Shown piece by piece: positions 6,465 to 7,177 of a DNA stretch of 7,177 nt. Position numbers and translations under genes: made by a program. Origin of the DNA: Friedmanniella sp. (GTDB lineage Bacteria; Actinomycetota; Actinomycetes; Propionibacteriales; Propionibacteriaceae); contig JAOPXW010000337.1 in NCBI GenBank assembly GCA_025964935.1, positions 1 to 7,177 of the forward strand. The letters run 5' to 3'. Each line of letters opens with the position of its first letter. Position 1 is the first letter of the stretch. The notes under the pieces were generated by a model. The model saw only the letters and a list, made by a program, of their open reading frames with translations, was not told where the DNA came from and did no database searches.

Positions 6465-6473
6465 ACGCTATCA
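6465..6473 (-). promoter_or_regulatory. Candidate extended -10 for infC
   Basis: TGATAGCGT matches the extended -10 pattern TGnTAnnnT exactly. No good -35 is seen 16-18 bases upstream, which is acceptable for extended -10 promoters. The predicted start is near 6456-6458. Confidence 0.45.
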
Positions 6474-6480
6474 CCGTCGC

Positions 6481-6504
6481 CCCCTCCGACGCATGTCGGC
6501 GGAG
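6481..6504 (-). terminator. Stem-loop after the SseB-like gene
   Basis: Ten bases after the stop, CUCCGCCGAC pairs with GUCGGAGGGG around a 4-base loop (one mismatch, one G-U). No U-run follows. It may terminate or cap the SseB-family transcript and immediately precedes the candidate infC promoter. Confidence 0.45.
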
Positions 6505-6514
6505 TCCGGTGGGC

Positions 6515-7051
6515 TCAGGCGGGGTCGGGCTCCGCCGCCTCGCGCACCGGCACGGCCCAGCCGAACACCTCGGGGGCGGTCTCGACCAGTCGGTGCCCCG
6601 CCGCGAGCTCGGCGAGCACCTCGCCGTCGATGACCAGCGGGTGGGGCCCGGCGAAGTCGACCAGCACGGCGGCCACGCCCTCGTTCTGGGCGGTCTGCGC
6701 GGCCAGGTCGAGGGTGACCGGCACCGGCCGGGCGTCGGCCTGCCAGGCCTGCAGGGCGTCGATCCCGGTGAAGGCGAGCATCGCTCGCCGCCCGTCGGCC
6801 GCCTGCAGCAGCACCACGGCCATCTCCGCCTCCTTGTCGGACCGCAGACCACCGACGGTCTCGCCGAGCCGGGTGGCGGTGGCCACCACCGGCACCAGCA
6901 GCCGGTCCTCGCAGAGCGCGGCGACCGCGCGCAGGTAGCTCGTCGGGGTGGGCTCGGCGACCGCGGCGGCCAGGTGCCGGCGGATGGCGGGGGCGGCGGC
7001 ACCCTCGTCGCCGGGGAACGGGGAGGGGGCGAGGCGACGGTCGTGATCCAC
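6515..7051 (-). CDS. SseB-family protein of unknown function
   Basis: A soluble 178-residue protein with no signal peptide or membrane segment. It resembles the SseB N-terminal-type domain proteins that actinobacteria often carry just upstream of infC. The recognisable core (about 38-165) includes YLRAVAALCEDRLLVPVVAT (39-58), EMAVVLLQAADGRRAMLAFTG (76-96, charged start then hydrophobic strand), a WQADARPVPVT segment, and VLVDFAGPHPLVIDGEVLAEL (129-149), then FGWAVPVREA near the end. The name comes from an enterobacterial protein, and no biochemical function is established for actinobacterial members. The start is the GTG at 7051. It has little Shine-Dalgarno but a TACGGT hexamer six bases upstream, suggesting a leaderless mRNA. 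A stem-loop follows the stop, so it may be a separate unit from infC. The family call is moderately firm; function is not assigned. Confidence 0.8.
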   Translation of the reverse strand: MDHDRRLAPSPFPGDEGAAAPAIRRHLAAAVAEPTPTSYLRAVAALCEDRLLVPVVATATRLGETVGGLRSDKEAEMAVVLLQAADGRRAMLAFTGIDALQAWQADARPVPVTLDLAAQTAQNEGVAAVLVDFAGPHPLVIDGEVLAELAAGHRLVETAPEVFGWAVPVREAAEPDPA

Positions 7052-7057
7052 CCCGAC

Positions 7058-7063
7058 ACCGTA
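7058..7063 (-). promoter_or_regulatory. Candidate -10 for leaderless SseB-like mRNA
   Basis: TACGGT fits TAnnnT and ends six bases before the GTG at 7051, so transcription would begin at the start codon itself. No clear -35 is visible; a 9-bp inverted repeat occupies that region. Confidence 0.4.
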
Positions 7064-7064
7064 C

Positions 7065-7091
7065 GGGACCGGGCCGCCCCGACCCGGTCCC
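7065..7091. repeat. Inverted repeat upstream of the SseB-like gene
   Basis: GGGACCGGG and CCCGGTCCC form a perfect 9-bp dyad with a 9-base spacer, abutting the candidate -10. It could be an operator in the -35 region or a U-less terminator of an upstream unit. A second small stem (GCGCCCCG with CGGGGTGC, 7105-7123 region) lies beyond it. I see nothing supportable in the remaining bases to 7177. Confidence 0.45.
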
Positions 7092-7177
7092 GACCACCGC
7101 CAGGGCGCCCCGAACCGGGGTGCGCTGGGTGGTGTCCCCCATCGGCGGAAGACCCCGGCCGTGGCACCCTGGAGGGG

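Noticed and set aside
6227..6466. Extension of infC 80 codons upstream to the ATG at 6466, making a 309-residue IF-3
   Set aside because: The added residues do not resemble IF-3 and are translated from the hairpin-rich leader; the ATC start has GGAGG and the exact family N-terminus.
6471..7167. Alternative minus-strand frames over the SseB-like gene, including an ATG start at 7142
   Set aside because: Arg/Pro/Gly-rich, no family resemblance, and they conflict with the better-supported 178-residue frame.
1..7177. Mobile element, CRISPR array, tRNA/rRNA gene or defence system
   Set aside because: I found no terminal repeats, transposase or integrase, spaced direct repeats, tRNA cloverleaf or unfamiliar gene cluster; all seven genes belong to known housekeeping families or a known conserved neighbour.

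Overview
This is a housekeeping locus from a high-GC Gram-positive bacterium (Actinomycetota). The evidence is the very high GC content, G/C-ending codons, an IF-3 opening with [12 protein letters not shown] and read from a non-AUG codon, and the gene order infC-rpmI-rplT-TrmH-type methyltransferase-pheS-pheT. I cannot name the genus or order from sequence alone. All seven genes lie on the minus strand, so transcription runs from high to low coordinates.

In transcription order: (a) 7052-7177 holds no gene I can support, only promoter-like and palindromic sequence. (b) 6515-7051 is an SseB-family protein of unknown function with a GTG start, possibly translated from a leaderless transcript; a stem-loop follows its stop. 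(c) 6227-6473 is a long, highly structured leader for infC, with a candidate extended -10 element, an imperfect 21-bp inverted repeat, two terminator-like hairpins in tandem, a third hairpin, and a possible long-range helix ending one base before the Shine-Dalgarno. (d) infC (IF-3), rpmI (L35) and rplT (L20) follow, with a structured 106-base gap between infC and rpmI. (e) A SpoU/TrmH-family RNA 2'-O-methyltransferase starts 10 bases after rplT. (f) pheS and pheT, the two subunits of phenylalanyl-tRNA synthetase, overlap by 4 bases and have a candidate promoter of their own. (g) 1-253 is non-coding, with an inverted repeat spanning the pheT stop and a promoter/operator-like arrangement pointing out of the window, possibly toward an arginine-biosynthesis gene (argC often follows pheT in actinobacteria, but it is not present here).

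Functionally the block serves translation: initiation (IF-3), the large ribosomal subunit (L35, L20), RNA modification (methyltransferase) and tRNA charging (PheST). L20 and IF-3 are classic autoregulators in other bacteria, so the structured RNA before infC and between infC and rpmI is the most interesting material here. I found no mobile element, CRISPR array, tRNA, rRNA or unfamiliar multi-gene system; the gene content is ordinary, and the second-look items are RNA-level regulatory structures and a few protein details.
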